From assembly GCA_037952775.1 (NCBI GenBank), contig JBANAY010000003.1, positions 13,640,001-13,704,000 on the forward strand: a stretch of DNA of 64,000 bases, given 5' to 3'. This DNA comes from Clonostachys chloroleuca. Its lineage: Eukaryota; Ascomycota; Sordariomycetes; Hypocreales; Bionectriaceae. Below, in pieces: positions 53,366 to 64,000 of the stretch. The notes under the pieces were generated by a model. It was not told the DNA's origin and did not search any database. It worked only from the letters and a program-made list of their open reading frames with translations. Both the position numbers and the translations under genes were made by a program. Each line of letters opens with the position of its first letter. Position 1 is the first letter of the stretch.

Positions 53366-55366
53366 CTAAGAGGGCCGAAAGCTATTGCAAGGACCATTGC
53401 CATCTGCGGTAGCGGCGGATTCAGCCCAAGGGTCCCTCAGAAACTTTCCATGCTTATTAGCGACAGCGTTATACTCGTCGTCGGTCATCGTGCCTTTGGC
53501 GGTCTGTTTCACCCAGAGTGTTGAAACCTCATATTGGTCCCATTTCCATCTTAGCCCAACAATCCGGCTGTTCGGTTGAGTTTCGTCCTCCCTAACAAAT
53601 CGAAAAACGCCAACAGTCCAGTGGTCCCAATCAATCATAGCTCTCTCCAAAATTTCCTTGTGATCCATGGGAAGGAAACTAAGTGAGTCTCGATTAAATC
53701 TGTCCAGCTGACACGTGGAGGCGGTTTGATGACCGAATACAACTGCTAGGCCTGAGTCGGACTCGTTGCTCTCTTTGATGTCGATGATAGACGCCCCTAG
53801 GCCATGGTAGGTTCCGATGAGCTCCTCAGCTTGGCAATTGTATTTTTCGACATCTCTGTGCCTCTTCCAATCACTGATCATATCTTCGTGCTGCTTCAGT
53901 TTCATTTCCCTGGAGTCTTTGAGCGAGAGGACGAGATCAACCTTGGGGCCCAAGTCGTAAATAGCTTGCAGCAGAATCTGGACAGTGCTGTTCGATGCGT
54001 CACCAGCATCTGCTGCATTGCTCAAGGCGACCACGGTAAAACCAGATTGTGGTATCACATACATGGTGGCGACAGAGCCATTGGTGCATCCAGAGTGGCC
54101 GTACAACACTCGAGGTTGGGATTCTCTTCCGATGATGTACTCCCTTTTTGTAGGATAGGAGTTGTATGAGATAAGCGGCAGAGCAGCTGTTGGCATGGTG
54201 GTGCGAAGCCAGCCGAGCATGTAGGCTGTCTTGTTGTCGAAGCCATCATCACAAGGCCGAGTCCAATGCGACTTCCAGATGTAAGAAATCTGTCTCAGAG
54301 GATTTTCTTTGGATCCTGGAATCAATCCCAAAGCCTGTCCAAGACCCCAGAGCCTATCAGACCAAGAGACACCCGATTGAGGCGTCTCGTTCTCAGATTG
54401 GCTCTCCTGCTCCTTTGCGTAGCGATGCATCACGGCACCTCCAAACAGCAACATGTCACTCACGGAAGAGCGTATGCCAAGAAATGGAAGTGTATGGCTG
54501 TGCTCCTCAGAGGTGAGGCCATTATCTATTTTGTGCCATTCACCATCTCTTTTGACATATGGATGAGCCAGATTACCGTTGTTTGTCACGTCATGCTCGG
54601 TAAGAAGGGTATCTTTCAGGCCGAGGGGGTTGCATATACGGGTTCGAAGAAATGTAGCAAAGTCCACCTTAGCAGCAGCTTTCACGACCAAACCGAGTAG
54701 ACCGTATGCCGCATTACTGTAGAACCACCAGCTATTAAATCGCTGCCCGTGCTCATTCGCAGTCGGAAGGGCGTTAATCAGCTTCATATACTCCTCTGAC
54801 TTTATACCTGGAGCGCCATGGGGGGCCATAAAGACCGCGTTTGGATTGGCCAGTCCGGTCGAATGTCTACAGACATCTCTGATGGTAGCTTTCTTTCCGA
54901 TTTCGCGGTCTTCCACGGGGTCGAAGTCTTCGAGATGCTTTTTGACCGGATCTTGCCATGATACCTTGCCCTCATCGACCAGTATCCCTATCGTAGCGGA
55001 CGTAAAGATTTTTGCACATGAGCCGATATGATAGGACGTATGTTCATTAGCAAGTTGTCCGTTCTTCACGTCGCAAAAACCAACGCTCTTGGTGAAGATG
55101 GGTTCGCCCCCGTACGAGACACCAAAGGACACGGAGGGGGCCTCGCAGACATCTTTCACTTCCTCGATTTTGGGGATGGCAGCCTCGAGTCGCTTTCGAA
55201 TTCGAACTTGACTAGGTGTGCAGCAATTGCCGGGTTTAGCGCTTGGGGTCCGTCTGACACGTGTGGGTGTGGGAGTGGATGGAGGGGGATGGTCGGGTGA
55301 TTGATTGGGCTGGACAATGGCATTAGCTACTTACTCTTGCGGTATTGACTGGCTGGAACCATTCAT
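53366..55366 (-). CDS. serine beta-lactamase/transpeptidase-family protein, two exons
   Basis: Exon 1 is 55366-55335 (MNGSSQSIPQ), the intron 55254-55334 (GTAAGT, AGCTAAT branch, GTCAG), and exon 2 is 55253-53366, together 639 aa. The start was chosen because the long frame has no ATG of its own near its beginning and the splice keeps frame exactly. Class C-like motifs are present: S-x-x-K in HIGSCAKIFTSA (89-92), Y-x-N in WWFYSNAAYG (189-191), and the third motif as HSG in VLYGHSGCTN. The fold is an acyl-serine hydrolase; in fungi such proteins act as esterases, transesterases (LovD-like) or D-peptidases rather than resistance enzymes. A C-terminal domain of about 200 residues is beta-rich. 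No signal peptide is seen, so it is likely cytosolic. Substrate unknown. Confidence 0.8.
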
Positions 55367-56624
55367 GACTGCAGCTGAAAGTCTGAAGGCTGCAGTATGG
55401 GGGAAGAGTGGTCGAATACAGCAGCAATGTAATGTGGGCACGCTGACGAGAGAGGGTGCACGCGCGCGGCCAACCTCCATGGGAGCTAGGCTCTGAGAAT
55501 TTGTAGAGTTTTCTCGGAAGAGCCGCAAATGGGGCCCTCTGTTCGTACACCACCTCCCACCCTGGCTTCCCTGAGCGCGTATACGTATCCCTGACCACTC
55601 AGGATTGCATATAACGCGAGCTAAGAGTTTGACTTGCCAGCCACGCGAAAAATGAAGGTCGTATCTTGGGGGCCCCTGTCAACACCAGTCCAGCTGGACA
55701 CCCTTAGCTTGTAATGCCCAGGTTCCCATTAGTATTGCAGAAAAAATGGAAATGCGGTGCCAGCTTCCCTAGGTTCGTATCCCTCTAACAATTTCTGACT
55801 TGTTGACCATTGAGAAAAATACCCCACCGCCTTGAAGCTGTGCCGATCAAAGAGGGTATCAATGTTTCAGATACCACAACGGCTAACTTGTATTCCCCAG
55901 GGGCTACATTGCAGAAGGCAACAAATACCAACGCCGAAAACCTGAATCTTTCGTACTCAAGGAAACCTAGACATGCCCACCCTGATCCGAAACCCACTGG
56001 ACGTCATCATTTAGGCACGTGCCAATGATTGGCCATGATGTTATGTGAGACCACCTGCCCAGCTGACGAATCGTCTTCCCCCTCCAAGTTAGCGTCGCGA
56101 GAGCTGCCTATATTTGAAGTGATTGGGCAATTTCAGCCAATTTTGACATGTCAAAGATGCCTTGGCATTACTCAAAGGCTACATGGAAGACTGTGGTAGC
56201 CGAGTCTTGTCATACTTCGCCTTGGTGGCATGGCCAGTCGGGTCGAGGATTAAGGGCGTCGTTTTCCTCCCCTTCCAATATAATTTCAGTGGCAACTTGA
56301 TTGATGTACCTATCTTTTCTAATATAGTCAATCCTCCAATCAAGACGGCCAACCCTAACTCACGGCCAGATGTGATGGAACTTGAAGGAAATGAATAGAC
56401 AGATGCAAGCCATCGGGAGGATAGCTACTACCTAAGAAGCAGAACAGTGATGGGTAGGCACTAACGTTGAGGTCCGCTGTCGAGAAAGTCACGTGATTAG
56501 GCTAATAGAGGTGCGGCGACATGCTCACTATACCTGCCTGGAGGCGCCGCGCATCCGCCATCAACAAATATTTGCACGGTTTTTTCTATGAAGTCAAGCG
56601 GTTCCATAAGCTAAAAACGCCAGG
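55367..56624. other. intergenic region between divergent genes
   Basis: It contains the promoters of the beta-lactamase-family gene (minus) and the isochorismatase-like gene (plus). CACGTGATTAGG at 56491-56502 and similar E-box-like CACGTG at 56019-56024 could be regulatory sites. Positions 55630-55700 and 55790-55880 share partial similarity (GACTTG..CCA...GAAAAAT, CTTGTAATGCCCAGG / CTTGTATTCCCCAGG), a local duplication. Confidence 0.45.
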
Positions 56625-57710
56625 ATGTCGAAGCTCTCGAACAGCCTACAAAGGGCGAAACGCCCGCCAATCGTGCTCCGTGCAATGGCTGCGATAGTTT
56701 TTATACTTCTTTTCTTGGCCGCCGTCGAAGGGTTCTCGTGGATGTTCTTCCAGTGGCCAACTTTTGACAAAGGGGCAATACACCTAAATGCTGAGCCTGG
56801 GACGATTCCCATAGGCCCCTCAAAGGAACCATGGTTTTTCTCCCCGAAGACGAAATCATACGACCTGACAGGGGGCAATACACAAAGCGACCCAGTGTCT
56901 TTTTCTACGTCTAGGGGTCCTCAGAACGTTACGGTAGTTATCGCGCCAGAGCTTACTACACTCATCGTCATTGATATGCAAAATTTCTTTCTACATCCGG
57001 ATTGCAATGACCACCCCAGTGGTATTATTGCGGCCCAGAGAACCGTTCAGGTTGTCAATATATGCAGAGATATGGGTATTCCGGTCAGTAAGGAACGAAA
57101 CATAATGTAAGGTCATTGAGTTAACACTCCAAGTAGGTCATTTGGCTCAATTGGGGCCTGACTGATGAAGATCTGGATGAGGTACCTGCAGCTCAGATGC
57201 ATAGTTTCCAACAAGGCTTTACCAATCTCCTCTCCTCGCCAGACGACAAGCGGTGCGGCCTCGGCCGCGACCTTGGAGGTGGCATGGGGAGGGTTCTCAT
57301 GCAAAATGAGCCGAATTCTCAACTATATGAGCTGTTGGACAAAGTTGCCAGGCCAAAAGAGGATTTGTTTATAAACAAAAATCGAGTCTCGGGTCTATGG
57401 AACGATAATACGCCGCTTGCACAGATCCTCAAGCAAAAGAAATTTCGAACACTTCTCTTTGCCGGCGTGAACACTAATCAGTGTGTTCTTGGCACCCTGC
57501 TGGATGCATACTACAGAGGTTATGACTGCATCTTAATCGAAGATTGCTGCGCAACAAATACTCCGGGAGGGCAAGACGTTTCTATCTTAGACATATCGGT
57601 GCGTAGATGTTACATTCGGCATACTATCCATGATCGCCCTTAACTGACGAAAATAGAGAAACTATGGATTTGTTACCACCAGCTCGGCACTTCAACAGGC
57701 CGTAGGATAG
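56625..57710 (+). CDS. membrane-anchored isochorismatase-like hydrolase, three exons
   Basis: Exons 56625-57083, 57137-57598 and 57657-57710 join in phase 0 through introns of 53 bp (GTCAGT...AGTAG) and 58 bp (GTGCGT...AATAG, branch CTTAACTGAC), giving 324 aa. Residues 18-40 form a hydrophobic signal anchor, unusual because most family members are soluble. The cysteine-hydrolase core has the Asp of LIVIDMQNFF (D117), a Lys near 234 in LFINKNRVSGLW, and the nucleophile Cys in AGVNTNQCVLGTLLDA (C269), with the cis-peptide-type GVNT before it. It ends NYGFVTTSSALQQAVG, typical of the family. It probably hydrolyses an amide or vinyl-ether substrate at the ER or vacuolar membrane; the substrate is unknown. 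Confidence 0.85.
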
Positions 57711-58354
57711 CATAATCAACCCTGATTCATTAGATAGAGGTCAATATGCCTCTATATATCTCAGATAAACTTCTTAGTAAAGCACTATGCTACAGAAATG
57801 GCAGATTTTATTTTACGGCGACTATGGGCAAAGAAATATATTATCACAGCAAGACTTTGTGCGAAGACTTTTCCTCTCATGGCATAAGGCATTCGATTGC
57901 ACTGCGGCTGAACTTCTTCGACGACACATATGTACATAGCAGCGCTTTTATAGCTGGATACAGCGTTGCCTCTCTTTTAGTTAAGTAGGTATTCGTGTAT
58001 AGATATGAATCGACACGCAGCCATACTGGCGAAGATGATGTACAGGCGGTCGGCGAGACCGGTGAGGCCAAGCTAGACGATGCACCTGACTAAACAAGGA
58101 AGAGGCACCGACGAGTACTTGGTGAGAGCTTCAACTTTTAGAAAACCGAGCCTGGCCCTGGCGAACAGCCGTAAAGGATGAAGAGGTAAGGCTATGTTTC
58201 TAGTCTAGTGTGCTAGGAAAATCAGCATCTGGGAAACAGCCAAATCAGCAAGCAGGAGATATCCAGACGCATCTAATGTGCTCAGGAAGAACAAAGGCAT
58301 CCGATCATATTTTTGGGTGACAAGAACTACTGAAACCAAACAAGGGAGAAACCG
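57711..58354. other. intergenic region with a doubtful 80-codon frame
   Basis: A plus-strand frame at 57746-57988 starts MPLYISDKLLSKALCYRNGR and ends AGYSVASLLVK. It has no recognisable domain and could be chance. Confidence 0.3.
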
Positions 58355-60799
58355 TTAATTTTGTGTATTATTTTTGCCAAACGCCGAGGAAGTACTTGAA
58401 GTACTTGCAGCATCATCTAGATCAGCCCACTCGTCTGCTACCCCGAATTTTCGTGAAAGATCATTCCATGTTAGCCACTTCCCTGTAGATGCGATCCTAC
58501 GTCCCAGCCAAAGGAGTCTCTCTTTCCGCTGGTCGGCCATTGAAGCCAGCTCGAATTGCTTCTCGTCTTCCTCCACCTTGCTATCACTAAACCACTGCGA
58601 TGGTAGGTAGTCCTCCGTATAGACCAGGCTCCTCATCGCAAAATCCTCCGGCAGAGGACGAGGAGTATCATTTTTAAGAGCACCCGGGAACTCCTCACTC
58701 TCCATCCGTGCCTCGAACCCACAGGACTGGATGATATGGTTAAGCATTGTTGCAGTAAGTTTCCATGGAAACTCTCGCTCGAGATGAACCATGGCAGTAG
58801 GGAATTTGCTCATATGCCACATAAAGGCTAGGAACGTATGGAGAAAGGACAGTGTATTTGGATCTCCGAAACGTGAAGCAACTATTTTATAGATCTTCAT
58901 TGCGAAATCGCGTGCCTTGGGGAACATTTCGTCAGGAACAGCCTCGTCAGCGCCAGTACTGCCGCCGGCGCCATCAGAGCCTGGAGTATCCTCTTCTTCG
59001 GGTGGTGAGATCACTTTCATGATAAAATTTGACTCCAATCCGTAGCCCAGGAGAGCACAGCATAGGGATATCCCGGTGTAATAGCTAGTACAAAGTCAGT
59101 GAGTGTTCCCTCTGCGTATTTATCTGGTATTTTATCTGGTATACTTACCCGACTTCGAGAAACTTCTTCGTCACTTTACCAATATAAGGATCCAAAAGCT
59201 TACAATACTCGTCAATAGACGGATCTAAGAGTTCTTTATTCTTCTTAGAGAAAAAGATACCGTGCACACGAACAAAGGCAGCATCAATTTTAGAGAGGCG
59301 GACTGCTGGACCAGCGCTGAGAATCGGATCGAAGAGAGTCATTATACTTTCCCTGGCATTATGGAATGGAATGATGACACAGAGAGACTTCGTATAGAAG
59401 TACAGCTGTTGAACAGCATTCGGTCGGGCCAGGATCGCAAGATGGTGGTAGAGTCGGCCAGTTGATGGTGCCTTCTCCGAAGCCAAGCTGTACCACTGGC
59501 GAGCGACTCCTGTCCAGGTCTCGCGATCATTCGGATCATTATCCTCAATCGCCATACGGTATCTGGCGAGATCTCCTAGACATTCAACCCATGTATCCTC
59601 GAAAGTAGGAACAGTCTCGTAGAGCAACGCCATCATTGCGTACGCCAGATAGATGAAGGTAAGCATGTACTCATACGAATCAGGGAGTCTGCGGCGAAGC
59701 AGCTCCAGAAATGAGTGAATGCCATGTCTCCACATACGCGCAGGCATAGCATACTTTGTTGCGAGGCGTCGAAGTGCGACATTGGCTACAGGATTTTGGC
59801 TGGCCAGAAAAAAGTCGTGGTGTTCGTGGAGGAGCGTACGATGGAGCGCGATAAGGGCTTGCCATTGGTCTTTTGTCAACTTTTGCTCTGGGCTTGTTGA
59901 CTGGGAGTTATCGACCTCGATACACTTCGATTCAATCATAACCAAGCCGGCATAGATCCCCTTCACTTCGGCCACCAATTGTTCATGAGATATCGGCTTC
60001 ATTTCTGGCTGGGGGGTGATCGACGTGTGCGGGCTATTGATGAGGTTTGTTGAGCCGTTGTCTTGAGCCTCAGCCTTGAGGGGAGGAGGTGGTTGTTGCC
60101 GGCCGCGGGTCTCCAGCTGTCTTTTCTGTTGATGTATCCGCTGCTGCTGGGAAAATTTGGAAGCATGGAAAATGCCTTTCGGTTGTCGGCCTGCACCTGT
60201 AGAATCCTGCTCTGGGTTGAAGAGGCGGGCCGGCAGGTCGAGCTCCCGAACCACAACGGTCGAAATCATTTGGGCGTGCACGGCTTCGATCGACAGGATG
60301 CTTGCTGTTGGGAGATGCGTGTTCGCCGTCAGAACTCTGGAGTGCATCTGGGCCACGCTGTCTCTTCTTTGATGATTTATTCGAGGGCTGGTCGGCGGAT
60401 TTAGTTCTGGACGTGTTTTCGTATCAGTAACCTAGAAAGCGTACTCTCTATACATGTATATGCAGGATGGATGGAATGGAAGAGGCAGATATATCTGCAT
60501 CCAATTATAGTATGGGGAAAGAATGTTTGTAAAGCAAAAGCGATACATGGGTATATATCAAAACGAAGGGGCAGGCCGCAGCCGACTCACGATCTTAAGG
60601 TTATCCGTTTAAAAGCATCCGCAATGGCGGCATCGCCCGTCAGATTACCATGCTCGGAGACATTGTCACGGACATGAGCCTTGAAGGTCTCCAGATTGCT
60701 ATCGAGCTCAGCCTTGCATTCCGGACAGGTGATTCTGCGTGCGGCAGCTTCTGACTTCCGCAAGTGTTTGACCCAACCGTCCTGGATATGGTTGCTCAT
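58355..60799 (-). CDS. Est1-like DNA/RNA-binding-domain protein, three exons
   Basis: The proposed exons are 60799-60591, 60357-59149 and 59084-58355 (715 aa). The 64-bp second intron (GTAAGT, CACTGAC branch, ACTAG) is strong. The 233-bp first intron (GTGAGT...GACAG) keeps frame but is long and less sure. Exon 1 has a Cys/His motif (TCPECKAELDSNLETFKAHV ... EHGNL) like a C2H2 finger. Exon 2 has a low-complexity stretch with PARLFNPEQ and then the Est1/SMG7-type helical region: ALIALHRTLLHEHHDFFLAS, then MPARMWRHGIHSFLELLRRR, and GRLYHHLAILARPNAVQQLY with FYTKSLCVIIPFHNARES. Exon 3 continues YYTGISLCCALLGYGLESNF. Est1 proteins act at telomeres or in mRNA decay; many fungal paralogues are uncharacterised. 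Location is probably nuclear. Confidence 0.75.
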
Positions 60800-63391
60800 C
60801 GTAGGTTGGAGAGCAGAGGGTGGCGGCCTGGTGGTTGTAGTGAGCTGCGATGGCCGCACGCCTGTGAGACGGACAGAAGTGCCCGCAAAATGAATTGAGA
60901 AAGAATGAAGTCGACAGGTGCCAATGAATTAGGCCTTATTGGGTATCTTCAGTCCAGAGAAAGAATTAAGAGAGAGAGAAGAGAGAGGAGGGAGTAATAA
61001 TGCATTCATTAGCTACGTATATGCCTTACTGATGGTTCGCGCACCATTCAACGGAAGCACCGCTTTATTTTTCTCTACGTAGGTACACCCTCCCTTGACA
61101 TGAGCGAGCCCGATAGCTGGAGGTGTTTGTACTCAACGCCATGAGAGCAACAAGGTCAAAAAAAAAAAAAACTAGAAACAACACAAGACAGACTCTAGAA
61201 GAAGGCTGAATGGAAGCATGCCTAAAAATTGGTACAAACGAAGATAAAGATTCCTTTCATCTACCTCCCGCCAGTATTGAGCCCTTGTTCTGTTTGGTGC
61301 CTTCATTCCAGTTCCTGCAGGCTGCCCCGGGGGGGTTAGCGCAAGGCGGCGAATGCTCAGGTGGAGTCCATGTAGTCCGTATTTCAGGATGCCAGGTCTA
61401 CTCTCCTTGACGCTAAGTGTCAGCTGATATCGCTTGAACTTTGGCAGCATCTAACTTTTCCCTGTTGCCTCCATCACTCCCAATCGCAACATGCTACGCT
61501 AAATGTCTAGCCATGCCTCAGTGCAGGGGGCGAAAGCGGTTTAGGTCAATGCATGCTGTTCCAGCTCGGGTAATACTGTACGTGCAATTAAGCTACTGAC
61601 AGGGATGTGATTGGTCTGCGACGGCACGCATAGACCCATTAGCAAACTCAGCGATCTCATCTCAGGTACATGCAGGTGCCAGGAATAACATGCATATGTG
61701 CATGTACATAGCGGCGCTATCAGAGCCAATCACATTGGTACCTTTCAGCTAAGTGGGCATCAGGGGGGGGGGGGTGTATTAACAGCCAGAAATCGCCGTA
61801 TTCCACTACCCCCTGTCCCGAAGTCACTAGATGGTATCTAGTAGTATGCCGCGATACACGAACACCGAATATCGCCTCAGCTTCTCCCCCGGGCGGTCAT
61901 GTCACGTCATCAATTCCGATCTTCCTTGGATATTGGAGATCGTCCACCAATCTCTGGCCAGCCCAGAAAGGCAGCCACCTCCCCGGCAGTGTAGAATTAT
62001 GGCCAGAAAAAGTCAGCCGACCTCTCAAACCGCTACGCTATGCCATGATCCCCAAATTCCGTGTGCGTCACCAAGCTGTCTTGTTCTGGGTGCTCATGGA
62101 TGCACTAACGTAAGCGCCCCTAGCTGACTAATCCGTCGCTTCCAACCCACCTCTTGAGAGGGTGGCCACGTATTGTTGGAGTGAATTTCCAACAGTTGCT
62201 CAGACACACTTCGGGCTGTCGAGGCACTAGTATCTCCTTCGCCATATCCTTCACAAAAGAGATATGATAACAGTATCTTTCTGCCTCTAATCTAGTCGAC
62301 GGCATACGATGGCGCCTCGCAGTCCTCCTACAAAATCCCAACCGACCGAACGTCCTTCGACTGGCCGCTGATTGGAATCGGCCACCTTCAAGCGCTCTTG
62401 AGCACACCCATCTAGCCAGATCATCCCGAGCTAGCTACGCATGATATGCACCGAACCCTTCCAGTCCTCGAACGATATAATCATGAGCAGCTCCATGCGG
62501 CTAAGCGGGCGCTTGTTCTTTTGTCGACTGTTGAGCTCGCATACATTTTCCTCAGCCCTCGTCATCCGGTGGGTCAAGATCGCAACTCAGTTTGGCCTGG
62601 CGCTTAGCAAGCGCTGGCTCTATTCTACGTATCCGTGGAGCGTCTAGGTGGTGCACACTTGGTTTCAGGCAAGCTTCTTCACAGCTCTCACAGTCGCCTT
62701 GGGGTTTATTATAGCCTTACTGGTACCTACCAACTCAGCAAGCTGCTCCCTCATCCCCATCCATCTGCGTCAATTACAAACATTTTGGTCTTTCCGTCTG
62801 ACCATCAAGACCAACATGGACTTATTCAATTCCTACAACAACATCACCCGCTCGTCTAGGCCTACCTCCCTAACTGTAAGCCCGCCCGTGTCTTGGATCA
62901 CCCTGTCTCTGAGTAAGATGTAAGGTCAAAATTCCTAGCGAGAGAGAATCTACTGATCAATATAGAACCAAATCTTCAACATCTGATGTCCGGGTAAATA
63001 AGAAATGTCTGAACTCCCGCTCGGCGTATGCAGCCAATCACGACACTCATCAAACAAACCGCCGCATGCGTATCCGATTTTATACTACATCACGCGTCCA
63101 CAATCTTCGTCTATCGTCTGGCAAGAAGATAAGATACTATCGGTTACTATAGTAGATAGACAATTGGAATTCACGGTAGCGTTAAGTTGGCTAGCGGCCT
63201 CGCTATAATCTCTTGGGTAGCACCAACACGTTCTCGTTCGGAATTGCTAGGTCTCGCGGCTCGAGCCCGCATCAAGCTTTTGTATGAACAAGAACATTGA
63301 GTCAGAATGGAGATAGCCCAGGAGTGTCGTAATTAAATACAAATAGAAAAGGAAAAAATAGGATAATGTCTCAAACAATGCTAGTATGTGG
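60800..63391. other. gene-poor region (2.6 kb)
   Basis: No gene recognised. Simple tracts are a 13-base A run near 61159 and a 12-base G run at 61763-61774. Otherwise the sequence is mixed and without coding bias. Confidence 0.45.
61586..61677 (+). repeat. dispersed repeat fragment, copy 2
   Basis: Partner of 45186-45285. The first 30 bp match well (AATTAAGCTACTGACAGGGA, then ATTGGTC), the rest only partly. Confidence 0.45.
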
Positions 63392-63990
63392 CTACTTGGA
63401 AGGGCGTGCGTCGGATGCTGCACTCAGCCTTCTTTTCCGCATATTGCCTTCCCTGCTCCAGAGGCAGTTGGCCGTCGTCGCCTTACGTTCAGTGTAGGCA
63501 TTTTCCATGCTGGCCGAGGATGGAAGGGCATCCATCTTGGCGGCTTCTTCCTTTTGGCCCAATAATGCTTCTTGCAACATCTGTCCAGGCACCGAAGCAA
63601 GAAATTCGAGCTTTCCGACCTGGGACAAGCGATTGACGTATTCTTGAGGAGAAGTTGGGCGTTGCTGACGGGCTTCAGGTGACGTAGGTGAACGAATTCC
63701 AGCAGGTGTAGCATTCTGGAAGCGATTCTTGAAGGACTTTATCGATTTTTCGAACTGTATCTTGGGCCTCACTCGCTCGTATATCTTCGTCATGCTGTTC
63801 ATTGCTATCATGGAGACGAAATTCTTTCTCAAAATCAATAGCTTTTTTGAAGGCGACACAAAGCGTTCCGGCAATTTCCGCGAAGAGATCTTCAGTTTGG
63901 TCCAATAATGCTTCTTGCAACTTCTGTCCAGGCACCGAAGCAAGAAATTTGAGCTTTACGACCGGGGACAAGCGATTGAAGTATTCTTGA
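63392..63990 (-). CDS. partial gene with an internal protein repeat, runs off the window
   Basis: On the minus strand the peptide NRLSPVVKLKFLASVPGQKL (then QEALLDQ) near 63960 is repeated, diverged, as NRLSQVGKLEFLASVPGQML (then QEALLGQ) near 63600. An identical-looking lead-in (PQEYVNRL / PQEYFNRL) precedes both. Between them lies a charged helix (AFKKAIDFEKEFRLHDSNEQ). The frame changes near 63715, so there is a frameshift or an unseen intron. The 5' part is beyond the right edge. Family not recognised; repetition of about 120-aa units suggests a modular helical protein. Confidence 0.45.
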
Positions 63991-64000
63991 GGAGTAGTTG

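Overview
The window looks like nuclear DNA of a filamentous ascomycete (Pezizomycotina; the genus cannot be set from sequence alone). The reasons are short 50-80 bp introns with GTRNGT donors and CTRAY-type branch sites, a Zn(II)2Cys6 regulator, a 2EXR protein, a fungal P450, an HMT1-like half ABC transporter, and many decayed genes typical of a repeat-rich accessory compartment. No captain-type tyrosine recombinase, rRNA, tRNA or CRISPR array was recognised.

Left part (1-31 kb) is accessory DNA. A two-exon coiled-coil gene (3466-4424) and a patatin-like relic precede a very large inverted duplication. Two 3.39-kb arms (7427-10815 and 27349-30737, opposite orientation) are essentially identical except for a cluster of substitutions in their outermost 190 bp and one frameshifting base. 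Each arm carries a two-gene module: gene A (two chromodomain-like modules) and gene B (a 242-aa coiled-coil protein), followed by iterated subterminal motifs. The 16.5 kb between the arms holds a 768-aa ATP-grasp-like gene, an aminoglycoside-phosphotransferase-like relic, one copy of a dispersed repeat with an attached 15-bp tandem array, a decayed third copy of A and B (17.6-20.4 kb) with a 2EXR gene between them and a 155-bp MITE-like element inside B, a complete three-exon P450 gene, a relic of the module's 3' end (24.6-25.3 kb), a foldback element and two further gene relics. The A/B module is my best candidate for an undescribed mobile element family; its transposition enzymology is not visible.

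Middle part (31-49 kb) mixes single genes with gene-poor DNA: a RING-like protein, a fungal multi-pass membrane protein, a Zn(II)2Cys6 regulator rebuilt from three exons, a hairpin element, a frameshifted small gene, an unknown coiled-coil gene that abuts a truncated PLAC8 gene, an HMT1-like ABC transporter with a separate N-terminal exon, then about 5 kb without intact genes.

Right part (49-64 kb) is more gene-like: a von Willebrand A-domain gene broken by one base, a Ty1/copia relic, a serine beta-lactamase-family protein (two exons), a membrane-anchored isochorismatase-like hydrolase (three exons), an Est1-like DNA/RNA-binding-domain protein with a Cys/His N-terminal exon, and a repeat-containing gene that runs off the right edge. 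No operon-like organisation is expected; P450, ABC transporter, hydrolases and regulator do not form an obvious single biosynthetic cluster.
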